From: Neonectria sp. B-13
Lineage: Eukaryota; Ascomycota; Sordariomycetes; Hypocreales; Nectriaceae
DNA: 64,000 nucleotides
Assembly (NCBI GenBank): GCA_002682825.1
Contig: NOKP01000025.1
Span: forward strand, 625,746 to 689,745
Direction of reading: 5' to 3'
The translations under genes and the position numbers were made by a program. A model generated the notes under the pieces. The model worked only from the letters and a program-made list of their open reading frames with translations, was not told the DNA's origin and searched no databases. Shown here piece after piece: positions 10,837 through 20,794 of the stretch (position 1 is its first letter; every line of letters starts with the position of its first letter).

Positions 10837-12516
10837 TAGGACGACATGGGCAACAGACTCGGCGGGGGCCCGATGATGAGCTGGAGTCTAGCGGTGAGTT
10901 GTGTTGACGGATGATGCGGGCCAAAGCAGGCTGGATATTGGAGTCTTGGAGAGAGCGAGAGAGCGAGAGAGAGCACGGTGTTGGTGGGGAGGAGAGGGGA
11001 GCTTTTCTGTCGATGGCCGAGTGGCGGAATGAGACAGCAGGCAGATGGATCGGATCGGATGCCAGAATTCGGGACGAAGAAGCAGGGAGCAAGCGAGATG
11101 CTGGTGCAGGAGGCCACGGTGATCTGACGCCAGAGGATGCAAAAGGGATGAAGGACGATGGCTAGACGGAAGATGCAAGACGGACACCAGCCTCAGTAGA
11201 ACGAAGGACAAAAGATGCAGGATCCAGAATCTGGAATACAGATGCTGATTGGTAAGTACCTTGCTGCACCTGGTAGCAGGTGCGCAGAAACACGCACCTT
11301 GAGTCAATGCTGCCCGCCCTGTCGACGTTTGATGCTGTTTGCTGCCCTTGGTCTTGCAATTTAACAGCCGAGGCGCGCCCAACCGACTGGAAATGCACCT
11401 TGCGCTCCAAGCTCCAAGCAGATGCATGCATGCACAGCTCATCGCGTCCCATCCATCTTCTATCCAAGCGTTGCACTGACAGGGGTGACCCCAGACAGGC
11501 ATTACAGGCCTCACCTCCCACCCTCGGGCTTGAGCCTGACTCGGAAAAGGAAGTAAACGAACAAGATGAAGAAGAAGAAAAAAACCCACATCATTCATCG
11601 TCTCCCCATTTCTCTTTCGATGTCTCCAGAGTGCCATCGGGCGATCGGTTCGCGGGCCCAGGAGTACGAGGACGCGTCAAAGACAAATGATATGTTGTGA
11701 ATTTTGATGACATTCTCATGCGTGTGTACACACATCGTCGATAGCTTGTAGCATTCGGGCACCTAAAGCAGTTTTCAACCCGTTTTGCTGCAACGACTCG
11801 TACGTACGCGCATCCATCCATGCCCGGCTTCTCTACGGAGCAGTCTCTCCGACCCGACATCTCCTTCAGACGCCTGTCACCTGCACGTGCCCATATCAGA
11901 TCCCGCCCTCCTCGACGCTGCTTGCAGCTTGGCATCTCATGCCATTTTCGTTAAGAACAAGACTAGACTAATCCTGGTCTGCTCTTGCTACCGGTCGCTT
12001 CCCGGATTGTTTCCTCATCAAACGGTTTCCACTGCTCAGCAGAATGGATGAGGAGGTGGATGCACCGGAACTGAGGGGACACCACCGAAAAATACTGCAA
12101 AGATAACAACAATACAACGTCACAAAAAGGCCAAATAAATCGGACATCATAGACAAAGTTTCGCTTCCCCACGCAAACTACCTATCAAGCATCCGGGTAC
12201 CAGATACCGCTACCAGGGTCCTGGGAGACGGCAACTGTAGATCGTCGAACCTAATCAACACGGCCAAAGCTGCTACACCTGTACACTCGTACACAGGAGA
12301 ATTGCAAGCATGTGTACTTGCAATCCGAATCGGGAATACGTACGCGAACCGTCGCACAACAGCTGCTGCAGTTCTTAGTGGGTGCTACAATGAAGAGGAG
12401 ATGATATTCCTCGCATCCCGTCATTGCCAATCTTTCTTTCCATCGTCACGGCAAGCGAACTCTCTATCCTGCTACGATCATCGGCATCATCTCTGGCTTG
12501 TGTTATTACAGTCACG
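10837..12516. other. Divergent promoter region SSK1 / O-methyltransferase
   Basis: About 1.68 kb lies between two divergent starts. The SSK1 side holds a long purine-rich (on the plus strand) leader with a GAGA tract and several overlapping short ATG frames, which would act as upstream ORFs if transcribed. No frame has exon character or a recognisable domain. Confidence 0.6.
10949..10974. repeat. GAGAGC/GAGA purine repeat in SSK1 leader
   Basis: A short GA-rich microsatellite lies about 120 bases upstream of the SSK1 start, so it reads as a CT tract in the SSK1 sense. Such tracts are common in fungal leaders and promoters. Confidence 0.65.
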
Positions 12517-13396
12517 ATGAAGGAGAACTGTACTACTCTATACCCCAACGACATCGTTGCCCAGGCAGTGAGCGAATATGCCGACCGTCACTCGCTCAGC
12601 TTCCCCGCTCGGCTGACTGATTATCATGCCTGGGTTCTTCAGACCCAAGAGCGGTCCAACTTTACCATCTCCATGCTCGAGGCTCGCTTCCTCACCTGGA
12701 TTGCCCATCTTGTTGGCGCCTCTAGAGGCAGGTTCCTCGTGTTGACTGAATTAACCAAACATGGTGAATATCGATGCTAACACTCCACGACAGTGCTCGA
12801 AGTTGGAACCTTTGTTGGATTCTCTGTCGCTGTCTGGGCTGATGCTGTCGGTCCCAACGGCTGTGTCACCGGCTTAGAGCGCTCTCCCGAGTATGCCAAG
12901 CTTGCAAGAGACCAGCTCAAGTCCCGGGGCTGGCATAACACTCAGGTTCTCGAGGGCGATGCTTCCGAACTGTAGGACCCTCTTACTTCCTCAATGTTGT
13001 CTCTTCTGAAACCCACGCTTACACGGGCTCCTTGATAGACTGAACAGCCACGCGCCGCCCCAACCATACGACATCATCTTCATCGACGCCCAAAAGTCCC
13101 AGTACCCAGAGTACCTCCGTTCCATCCTCGAAAACTCCAAACCAGGAAGCATTACCCGACTCCTGCGTTCTGGAGGCCTCATAATCGGAGACAACGCGCT
13201 GCGCTCCGCCCTCGTGGCTGACCAAACCGCCGCCAATCCAGCGACAAAGACGGTCCCGCAACAGTCGGAGAACTGGAATTGGAGCGATGTAGACAGATTA
13301 GATGAGTTTAATCGTGCCCTTCAGTCCAGCCCTCGCTTGGAAAGCTTTCTTTTGCCTGTATTTGACGGTCTGGGCATGGCTCGCCTCTTAGATTGA
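12517..13396 (+). CDS. Class I SAM-dependent O-methyltransferase (CCoAOMT-like)
   Basis: Three exons give 248 residues: 12517-12727, 12794-12971 and 13039-13396. The SAM-binding motif I is VLEVGTFVGFS, followed by an acidic motif (VTGLERSPEYA) and YDIIFIDAQKSQYPEYL, the metal/SAM-binding motif of the O-methyltransferase family 3 (caffeoyl-CoA OMT and COMT-like small-molecule OMTs). GGLIIGDNAL and a C-terminal GLGMARL are also family features. Joining exon 1 to exon 2 in frame requires a GC-AG intron (GCAGGT donor after AGAG); the nearby GT donor gives an early stop. The second intron uses GTAGGA and GATAG. The substrate is unknown; fungal members act on catechol-like or secondary metabolites. 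No biosynthetic core gene is adjacent. Probably cytosolic. The start is the first ATG before TLYPNDIVAQAV. Confidence 0.87.
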
Positions 13397-13742
13397 CACA
13401 GTCAAGCCGTGTTGGAGGATTGGAAGTGTTATTATTGCTCCATTCCTTTCACTACTTGTCAAGACATTAAGTCTAAAGACTTTAAGACGAAAAACCACAA
13501 AACATTCGTGTGTTTATTGGAAGCTGAATCGCCTGCCTGCTTTGGTGGTTCTCAATAGAAGGTACCACCATGTCTCGATGGCTGCTGTACTGTGTGATGG
13601 AAACTGTATGCACTGTATTTCTAATGCATCGGTCAGCAAGGTTCGCGTCATCCAAGGTTTGTTCTTGACGATGCAAACCAAGACTATTTTGGCCCAACTG
13701 AGAAAAAATACGTGCACTTTCTAACAAATACAGCCTTTCGAC
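13397..13742. other. Intergenic between methyltransferase and CCDC97-like gene
   Basis: About 345 bases with the methyltransferase 3' end and the next gene's promoter. A CTAAC-N6-ACAG signal just before 13734 could be the end of an intron in the leader of the downstream gene, so an upstream exon cannot be excluded. Confidence 0.5.
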
Positions 13743-14418
13743 ATGTGCGTGCTTCCCAATCGACAAAAGAATGGCCTTGAGCGACCCGTTCCAAGGGAAC
13801 CCAAGTCTCCGGGTCAGGCTGCTCAAATTCAAGCCCAGAACCGTCGTCGCGAGTATCTCGCTCGGAACGCATCGTACTTTGACGACCTGGAGCATGAGCT
13901 CGCTGGTAGGTTTCTTGAATTCTCTGATCACCTGAATGCTTGCTCATCTCTTAATAGACCTTGTTCTGTATGAGCGCCTTGTGAAGAGGTTTCAAACTCC
14001 AGAAGAGCGGGAAGCAGAGGGCAAGGCCAAGGGCTACGGGCGGACGCTGGAGGCGGCCTTGCAACGTGGAGAATCCAAGCTCTCCGAATTGCCACGATCT
14101 GACGGCGACGGCGAGGCAACTGCCAACGGCACGGGTGTCAACCTTGACAACTCTTGGGAGCATCCGGCAACGGACAAGGAGCAAGGCCGACAGCTCTGGC
14201 ACGACTTCCTCGAGAACCGCTTTGTCCGTGGCCTGGACGAAGAGTTCGACTACACCGCCATCGACGACAATGACGAATTCGACTCCATGGTTAGGAAAGA
14301 TGCCGAAGATGCCTGGTTTGAAGACGAGGAGCCCAGCTGGACCGAAGACGCCGTGGTATCCGATGCGGGAAAAGAAGCAGCAAAGAGGCAGGGAGAGACT
14401 GGCGTTCAGGATTTTTAA
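13743..14418 (+). CDS. CCDC97-like protein (DUF2052)
   Basis: Two exons (13743-13905 and 13958-14418; GTAGGT donor, AATAG acceptor) give 207 residues. The core QNRRREYLARNASYFDDLEHEL, then DLVLYERLVKRFQTPEEREAEGKAKGY across the splice, is the conserved N-terminal half of the CCDC97/DUF2052 family. The C-terminal half has WHDFLENRFVRGLDEEFDYTAID and an acidic, tryptophan-containing segment (DAWFEDEEPSW), both typical. Human CCDC97 is reported with the U2 snRNP SF3B complex, so a splicing link is possible but not shown here. No targeting signal is seen. The first 30 residues are poorly conserved in style and the true start may lie in an upstream exon, because a good acceptor (TACAG) sits 9 bases before the chosen ATG. 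Confidence 0.8.
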
Positions 14419-14657
14419 CAGTCATACATGACCATCTTCCTCCCATATCCCCAGCCTTGACTCCATCACTGGAATATCTTCATCGTGAGTTGCACATTGC
14501 TGGCCGCCCACCAACCACAGCAGCGTTCGCATCGAATCACCCAGCCGGAACAGCCAGCCGCAATCCCGTCAATATCAACCCACCTGCAATGGGCCCTCAA
14601 GAAACACTCTCGGCCACGGCTCCGACACGCCCGGTTCTCGTGCTGCTGCACCACAAA

Positions 14658-14713
14658 TTACCCCATACGACTGGGGTAACCGGGTAAATGGGTCGGGGAA
14701 TTTTCTGGGTAAA
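14658..14713. promoter_or_regulatory. Inverted and direct GGGTAA repeats
   Basis: TTACCCC (14658-14664) and GGGGTAA (14673-14679) form a perfect 7-bp inverted repeat with an 8-base spacer. Two more GGGTAA copies follow at 14682 and 14708 on the same strand. The cluster lies 140-195 bases before the GH43 start and upstream of the TATA box, a plausible activator or repressor binding site. Confidence 0.5.
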
Positions 14714-14765
14714 TTGGGTTGCATCTCACGAGCCGACGTCAATCAGCATATCATACGGTTGCGCA

Positions 14766-14772
14766 TATATAA
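14766..14772 (+). promoter_or_regulatory. TATA box of the GH43 gene
   Basis: TATATAA is 80 bases upstream of the ATG, with a short pyrimidine-containing leader after it. Most genes in this window lack such a clear TATA box. Confidence 0.6.
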
Positions 14773-14852
14773 GTTGGAGCTTGTATCCGCGGTTCTCGCT
14801 TCAAGGCACTCGCTCGTCGATGTAACATATATCCTCAGCTCGGCCTCTCACA

Positions 14853-15836
14853 ATGGCGCCTCTTATCACCCACCTCTACACCGCTGACCCATCGGCGCAC
14901 GTCTTTAACGGCCGCGTCTATATCTATCCCTCTCACGACCGCGAGACGGACATCAAGTTCAACGACAATGGCGACCAATACGACATGGCTGACTACCACG
15001 TCTTCAGTACCGACAGCCTGAGCCCGCCCGGCGCCGTCACCGACCACGGCGTCGTGCTCAAAACCGAGGACGTCCCCTGGGTGTCTAAGCAGCTCTGGGC
15101 GCCTGACGCTGCCGAGAAGGACGGCAAGTACTACCTCTACTTCCCGGCCCGCGACAAGCAAGGCGTCTTCCGCATCGGCGTTGCCGTGGGCGACAAGCCC
15201 GAGGGTCCGTTCGCCCCGGACCCGGAGCCCATCCGGGGCAGCTACAGCATCGACCCGGCCTGCTTCGTCGACGACGACGGCCAGGCCTACCTGTACTTCG
15301 GCGGGCTCTGGGGCGGCCAGTTGCAGTGCTACCAGCAGGGCAACGACGCCTTCGACGCGGCCTGGCAGGGCCCACAGGAAGTCAGCGGCGACGCCGTCAT
15401 GGCCCAGGGCCCGCGGGTCGGCCGGCTCACCAACGACATGCACCAGTTCGCCGACGCCGTGCAGGAACTCACCATCCTGGCGCCCGAGACGGGCAAGCCG
15501 ATCCTGGCTGACGACCACGACAGGCGCTTCTTCGAGGCCGCGTGGCTGCACAAGCGTGGCGACGTCTACTACTTCTCCTACTCAACGGGCGACACGCACT
15601 TCCTGTGCTACGCGACCGGATCGAGTCCTCTTGGCCCGTTTACCTATGGCGGCCGCATCCTGGAGCCCGTTCTCGGGTGGACGACACATCACTCCATTGT
15701 CGAGTTCAAGGGCAAGACGTATCTCTTCTTCCACGACTGCGAGCTGAGCAAGGGCGTCGATCACTTGAGGTCGGTCAAGGCAAAGGAAATATTCTATGAC
15801 GATGACGGCAAGATCATCACGACCACGGCGGACTGA
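14853..15836 (+). CDS. Glycoside hydrolase family 43, cytosolic
   Basis: One uninterrupted frame of 327 residues. The three GH43 acidic residues are in place: the general base Asp12 in TADPSAHVFNGR, the pKa-modulating Asp134 in SIDPACFVDDDG and the general acid Glu228 in FFEAAWLHK. Family strands such as KQLWAPDA and TTHHSIVEFKGKTYLFFHD are visible, consistent with the five-bladed beta-propeller. GH43 enzymes remove xylose or arabinose from hemicellulose fragments. There is no signal peptide and no carbohydrate-binding module, so it likely works in the cytosol on imported oligosaccharides, as beta-xylosidase or alpha-arabinofuranosidase. Lack of introns, very high third-position G+C and a bacterial style of sequence allow an origin by old transfer, not proven. 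The polyol/sugar oxidoreductases at 22-28 kb would fit a pentose route. Confidence 0.93.
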   Translation: MAPLITHLYTADPSAHVFNGRVYIYPSHDRETDIKFNDNGDQYDMADYHVFSTDSLSPPGAVTDHGVVLKTEDVPWVSKQLWAPDAAEKDGKYYLYFPARDKQGVFRIGVAVGDKPEGPFAPDPEPIRGSYSIDPACFVDDDGQAYLYFGGLWGGQLQCYQQGNDAFDAAWQGPQEVSGDAVMAQGPRVGRLTNDMHQFADAVQELTILAPETGKPILADDHDRRFFEAAWLHKRGDVYYFSYSTGDTHFLCYATGSSPLGPFTYGGRILEPVLGWTTHHSIVEFKGKTYLFFHDCELSKGVDHLRSVKAKEIFYDDDGKIITTTAD

Positions 15837-16047
15837 GCCCTATTTATGTGTAAAATAACGATAATGATACGTGAACTGAGATGTCAGCAGATAGTCTATT
15901 CCAGTGTGCTCTGCTTAATATCCAGCTTGCAACTCCCCATCGCTTTTGTGACCCCTCTATCCGTATATGTTACGCTGGGGTTTGATCGCTATCACTCTGT
16001 CGTAAAGTACAAATGAAATCATTGGGTATGGGAATTGGACAACTTCA
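15837..16047. other. Convergent 3' ends
   Basis: This AT-richer spacer lies between the GH43 stop (+) and the lipase stop (-) and holds both 3' untranslated regions. Confidence 0.7.
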
Positions 16048-19000
16048 CTAAACAACCCCGAGATGAAGTTTGTCCAGAGCCTCCTCATATCTGGCCGGAC
16101 TATGGTCCATCAACATACTCGTCCCAAATCTCATCTCTTTGAAGCGCGCTTCCACATCTTTGATATACTTCAACACAATTCTCTGTGCCGGCCTGCCAAG
16201 GTGGTCTTCTTCAACGAGGAGGAAAGCATCCCGTCTCAGTACTCTTTGGCTCTCAATAACAAAAACCTCACCAGGTGGCATGAGCTTTTGGTTTGTCATG
16301 CCAGCTCTCAAAGCCTGCAGCAGTGGAAGACCCCATTCCGATTTCTCTTCACTAGGAGTCGCAAACGATCGGCCGTACCACTTGTTCGTCATGCCGTTTT
16401 GCAGGGCTTGCCAGATTCTCTGACGAATCACCAACTTGGCCTGGTTTTCATCATTCTTGAAGGCTACAGCGACAGCTTGAGAGTCGTGCAGGGAACCCAA
16501 AGACAATGATGGCACCACGTCGTTACCGTGTACAATGCTGGTGATGAGACCCCGAGTTCGTTTACGGAGCGACGTTGACATTGTACCAGGCGGCCCGTAA
16601 GCATAAACGTGGATCGGACGCCCGGGGGGAAGACACGGGTGGTCCGCCTGGAGACCCTGGTGATTAGGGGGGTCGTATGACCGTCCATGGGGTTCATCAG
16701 CAGTGACAAACCCTGTGCCGTTGGGGTTTGGCTCTGAAAGCATCACGCCGAGGAGAGCCGTAACCGCACCACCCAGCGAGTGTCCGCATAAGACAAGCCC
16801 GTAATCTGGAAACTCAAGTAGTGCTTCCCTGATTGTCACCAAGACGCGTCCATCTCCACCATAAAGAAGCCGTCGGGCAGAGGCGTGAACACCTTTGTGG
16901 ACCTTGTACCCACGGCCGCGCCAGGTGAAAACATCATAATCACACAACAGGTCGGCCAAGACGTCTTCGAATCCTAGTGTTCCCCGGCAAGCAAGCACTA
17001 CTGTTCTAGCCTCATGATCCAATGAGATGTAGTGTACCAAGGGAACACCTGTTCCTGTCAAACCACTTGAGTTTGTCCCGCCTTCAGGATCAACAAAGGA
17101 GGCGAGAAGAACGCTATGCATGTCGGACTCTGTGTGGTGGAGAAAGTGCCTCACGTCGCTATGTATCCCATCCCGGACTTGCAGGACTGGCATCTCCTTC
17201 GAAATTCCCATGGCCTTGAGGAAGCTGGATCCATAAGATGCCGACGAAAACCGCATGTACCTGGTGATGTTGCGGAGTACATGAGCCCTGGGAAATATAC
17301 CGTCAATCACACCGTCTCGTCGAAGAACACTCAGTGCATCAGCCGCAGTGTATGCACTCTTTTGCTTGTAAGGTGCTAACACTAGGGATGACTGAGAATC
17401 ATTGGATGCCAGGCTGTAGAAACTAGGAACATGCGAGGTGATGCGACGATGGCCCAGGCCAGAGAGTGGTCGGCCGGGACTAACAGAATTGCTGTCGTGC
17501 CAGGATGTGGTCCAAGCAGAATCAGCAACGGGCTCAGTCCTGGAAAGGCTGGGAGAGTTTGGTCGCGGACCGAGGGTAGATTGAATGGAGTATGTATCGG
17601 TATGAGCTACAATGGAGTCGCGCCGATATTCGTGGATTGAAACGTAGCTTGCCCGAGAAGCACTCCGTTGGATCAATTCTGGGTTCTCAGACTCAGGGTC
17701 GGCGGGTGGAGTAGAACTGCGTGACTCCTGTTTGGAATCTGGCAACTCCGCGCTGCTCGAGACAGATTCCGTCCTGCTTCCCAGTCCTTTCCGTCTTGGC
17801 TGCTGTTTCGAATCGGTAGTCGTTGAATCCTTGTGCCACATATTAGATAAAGATTGGCTGCCTTCTCGAAGAGCTTGTTTGAGGGTCCCTCTCTTCTCGG
17901 TGTTTTTGCCATTCACAGGTGGGTCAGTCTTTCTCTTAGGCAGCACCTTTTGAGCTGCAGTCAAGCTCTCGCGAGGTGGGTCAGTTTTTGTTCGAGAGCT
18001 GAGAGGAACTCGGAGTCTCTTTTGGTTCGCTTCACGCTCTGGCTTCTGCTGGGCCGTTGATGCCGTTGGTTGCGAGGAAGGGTATGATATCTTTGGCTTC
18101 CTGCTAGTTGCGTCTTGCCCCGAGTTACCCATCGTTCTGCCAGCTGCCCGCGATGGAACTCGTGACTGCTGGCCGCTGTTGTCTCTCGGGGTAACCGTGC
18201 GGTTGCTGGGTGGTGACTTGAGACCAGTTGTCACTGTTCTCTTGGGTAATTTAGATGACTCCTGAGGCTGTCCTTTTTTTGTCGGCTTTTCTGTATTAGA
18301 CAACTCGATAACTGGAGCCTTTGGTCGTTCATCATGATTCTGAAACGTGGTTGTCCCGACCTTTGACCTCTGAAGCTTGTACACCACTCGATAGGACGAC
18401 TCTCCGGAGTTGTTCGGTCGCCTTCCAGACCGAACACCTTGTGGGGAGCGTGTGACCCTTGTTTCAACAACTTCCGCCCCCGGCAAAGTAGGGAGAGAAA
18501 GTGGTCTGGGTCCATCGATATCAATTGTGATTGTCTGAGTCGTCGAGATCGAGTTGGAGATTGAGATTGTACTTTCTGGAGGGAGAGAGTCGACAATCTG
18601 GTCTTTGAGACGGTGTATAATAATCTCTTCATCATCCGGCATGTTTCGGTGACGTTCTTGGGATAATTCTGAGGGTTCGCCTTCAGAACTACCGATTTGT
18701 CGCTGTGGCATCTTTGACTGAGGGTTTGTAGTGTCCCGGGGATTCTCTTCTTGAACATCCACCCTTTCGCCATCGTTAAGAACGACAACGTCCCAGATGA
18801 TCTCCTCGCATTCTTGACGACAAGTTTCTTCATCTAGTGTCTTCCAGCACCACTGCTGTAGATAAGCAAAGGCACATATGCCAAGGGTGAGGTCGCTGAC
18901 ACCGACAGGTTTGCCTTGAGCACCGGTGGTGGGGTCTCGGAACTCGCGGCGAATCAATGTGATGATGCTGGCAATGGCCCGGGATGAATCAGTTGAGCCG

Positions 19001-19488
19001 AGGAGCTGATCTAGAGACGATAGAAACAGCTGCGAGGCTTCCGAGGCCATGGAGATGGTGGTGTTGGTGAAATGAAAGCCAGCCGTCGTCCAGAAGACGA
19101 CCTGAGTCATAGCATGATGGAGGTTCTCGAGACTTCGTTCGATGACCGACTCAGCTTCGACGGTGGCCAAGTCACTTTGGGACCGAGAAAGCGTTTCTCT
19201 ACCAGCACGGCTCAAGACAGACTCAACCATGGTCCGAGCCAACTCAAGGCTGGACAAGGTGGTGAATCTTGCAGCATCGAGGCCATAAGAGCCCGCAACG
19301 GAGCCAAGGCGGATAGCTAGGCTAGTAGAGCGCGTCGCGAAACTGACGGCCTGTGCAACGGGCTCCGGGAGGAGCGTGGGACTAGGTTGAGAAGGCGTCG
19401 CATCGGAAGTGGGTGGAATATTGCGGTTATCCATGGTGGTCACGGGAATGGTGTGGGCGGTATCATCGACAGTGTCATTGAGGCTCAT
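16048..19488 (-). CDS. Class 3 lipase, diacylglycerol-lipase-like, 1146 aa
   Basis: A single exon. The first 300 residues contain the helical LLPEPVAQAVSFATRSTS and YGLDAARFTTLSSLELAR segments seen in large fungal class 3 lipases. A long disordered Ser/Pro/Lys-rich part (about residues 320-700) follows. The lipase domain spans about 730-1146: an AVVLACRGT-like oxyanion strand (TVVLACRGTLGFEDVL), the nucleophile elbow GHSLGG with Ser904, Asp990 in VHGNDVVPSLS, and a C-terminal His1129 in LMDHSP that completes the triad. The layout resembles sn1-specific diacylglycerol lipases, which cleave DAG or related lipids at a membrane; no clear TM bundle was found. The open frame continues upstream to 19827, but that part is His/Pro-rich leader-like sequence, so I chose the ATG at 19488 (MSLNDTVDDT). 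Confidence 0.9.
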   Translation of the reverse strand: MSLNDTVDDTAHTIPVTTMDNRNIPPTSDATPSQPSPTLLPEPVAQAVSFATRSTSLAIRLGSVAGSYGLDAARFTTLSSLELARTMVESVLSRAGRETLSRSQSDLATVEAESVIERSLENLHHAMTQVVFWTTAGFHFTNTTISMASEASQLFLSSLDQLLGSTDSSRAIASIITLIRREFRDPTTGAQGKPVGVSDLTLGICAFAYLQQWCWKTLDEETCRQECEEIIWDVVVLNDGERVDVQEENPRDTTNPQSKMPQRQIGSSEGEPSELSQERHRNMPDDEEIIIHRLKDQIVDSLPPESTISISNSISTTQTITIDIDGPRPLSLPTLPGAEVVETRVTRSPQGVRSGRRPNNSGESSYRVVYKLQRSKVGTTTFQNHDERPKAPVIELSNTEKPTKKGQPQESSKLPKRTVTTGLKSPPSNRTVTPRDNSGQQSRVPSRAAGRTMGNSGQDATSRKPKISYPSSQPTASTAQQKPEREANQKRLRVPLSSRTKTDPPRESLTAAQKVLPKRKTDPPVNGKNTEKRGTLKQALREGSQSLSNMWHKDSTTTDSKQQPRRKGLGSRTESVSSSAELPDSKQESRSSTPPADPESENPELIQRSASRASYVSIHEYRRDSIVAHTDTYSIQSTLGPRPNSPSLSRTEPVADSAWTTSWHDSNSVSPGRPLSGLGHRRITSHVPSFYSLASNDSQSSLVLAPYKQKSAYTAADALSVLRRDGVIDGIFPRAHVLRNITRYMRFSSASYGSSFLKAMGISKEMPVLQVRDGIHSDVRHFLHHTESDMHSVLLASFVDPEGGTNSSGLTGTGVPLVHYISLDHEARTVVLACRGTLGFEDVLADLLCDYDVFTWRGRGYKVHKGVHASARRLLYGGDGRVLVTIREALLEFPDYGLVLCGHSLGGAVTALLGVMLSEPNPNGTGFVTADEPHGRSYDPPNHQGLQADHPCLPPGRPIHVYAYGPPGTMSTSLRKRTRGLITSIVHGNDVVPSLSLGSLHDSQAVAVAFKNDENQAKLVIRQRIWQALQNGMTNKWYGRSFATPSEEKSEWGLPLLQALRAGMTNQKLMPPGEVFVIESQRVLRRDAFLLVEEDHLGRPAQRIVLKYIKDVEARFKEMRFGTSMLMDHSPARYEEALDKLHLGVV

Positions 19489-20794
19489 GTTGTGTGAGCA
19501 TCTCGCAAGCAGGGGGAAAGGAGGTGCGGATGGTCGTGGATAGTCGTAGAGAGATGGTCGAGAGAAGGCCGAGAGAGCTACACCGTGAACGTGGAGGTGG
19601 GCGTAGACGTGGCCGTGGACAGGAACACGCCAATGATGTGGCGGCGCCGATGATAACGGAGTGGCAAAGGGCGGAAGGCATGCTGTTGGGACCCGAGAGG
19701 ATTGGTTGGGACGTTCGTAATGGATGTGGGATGTGGAAATCAAGGGCGGCCAGTGATGGCATGGACTAAGTCGAAACATTTGCATGTGATTGTGAGCAGG
19801 AAGACGCGACACATTCATGCGTACCAACGTACCTTCCTAGGCTTCAATCCAGGTCCTTGTCTGCCATGAGGCCCTAAGTACCCTAAGGCAGGTACCACAT
19901 GTTGTCCGTCATAAGGCTTCTTTCTTGCTTGGCTTTTGCCAGGTGTGGTAATTTATGACCTGGCTAACTAGGTTGTGGCGATCGTTCATCATGGCGAGGT
20001 AGCGCGACTTGAGCAGCGTGGAAGTCTCCCCAAGCTCAACGACCAGGGCGACATACTCGAAGCCCAGCTGATGTATATTCATCTCATCTCTGGAAACACG
20101 GTGACGGCATTATTCCAATCTCAATGGCCCAGTTACTCCTCGTTGGATCCGGCCGGTTTTGTTTCATCAGCTAGAAACAAGGCAATTGGCTCTAAACGCG
20201 ACGCCTCGATCGGACCATTTGACCTCGGCAGTTGGGGGTACAGTTCCACGACAACTAAGAAATACGGTACCATTGCTGTGCGGGTGCTGACGTCAACAAC
20301 TTTCTCAACTGGCAATGAACCATCCACATCAAAATGTGCCTGAGCATCACCAACCCTAGTTCTTACTTACTTATACCTACAGCACTGGAGTGTAGTCTAA
20401 ATACTCGGAGTCGCCTTGAGGCGCAGCACACTTAGAGTGAGCGGGCATCTCCCTGTCCCTGGTTGCGTGGGGCCAAAGCAATCAATCACCCCCGCCCGCT
20501 GAGACTCTGTGCAGCGAGCTTCCCGCCCTGTCCTAATAATAGCCCAATCAACCAGATCCGTTCTAAGGGCTGAGGGCCAATCTGACTTGGAGCTTCTTTC
20601 GCTCCATCCCCGTGTCATCATCCTTTAATCAACTTGCTTTTCCCGACTTTACTCGCTCCTCGTCCTCGACAATTGAAACCTGAGGTCCGCTCCGCATCTT
20701 CGCGCTCTCGAAAGTCGAAACCTCGGACTCCCAACCGACAATTGAACCCTCCCTCCTCTCCCCTCCCCTCCCCCACCAAAAACTCGACACCGCC
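19489..20794. other. Divergent promoter region lipase / GNA1
   Basis: About 1.3 kb between two divergent starts. The lipase side (to about 19830) is open in the lipase frame but looks like leader sequence. The GNA1 side ends in a C-rich leader with CCCTCCCCTC tracts. No other gene is supported. Confidence 0.6.

Larger units (their letters stand above)
14419..14852 (+). promoter_or_regulatory. Promoter region of the GH43 gene
   Basis: The 434 bases before the GH43 start contain the 3' end of the CCDC97-like gene, then a compact cluster of GGGTAA-type repeats (14658-14722), a good TATA box and a short leader. CTGGGG at 14671-14676 matches the CreA/CRE1 consensus SYGGRG. The arrangement is that of an inducible, carbon-regulated gene, which is inference. 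Confidence 0.5.

Noticed and set aside
10888..11637. 249-codon minus-strand frame just upstream of SSK1
   Set aside because: Low-quality composition and overlap with several other short frames; it fits a long 5' leader with upstream ORFs better than a gene.
14835..15551. 238-codon minus-strand frame opposite GH43
   Set aside because: Antisense shadow of a G+C-rich coding exon with Val/Asp/Arg bias and no family match.
19489..19827. 113-residue N-terminal extension of the lipase
   Set aside because: Open in frame, but His/Pro-rich leader-like sequence. The protein-like start is MSLNDTVDDT at 19488; homologue comparison would settle it.
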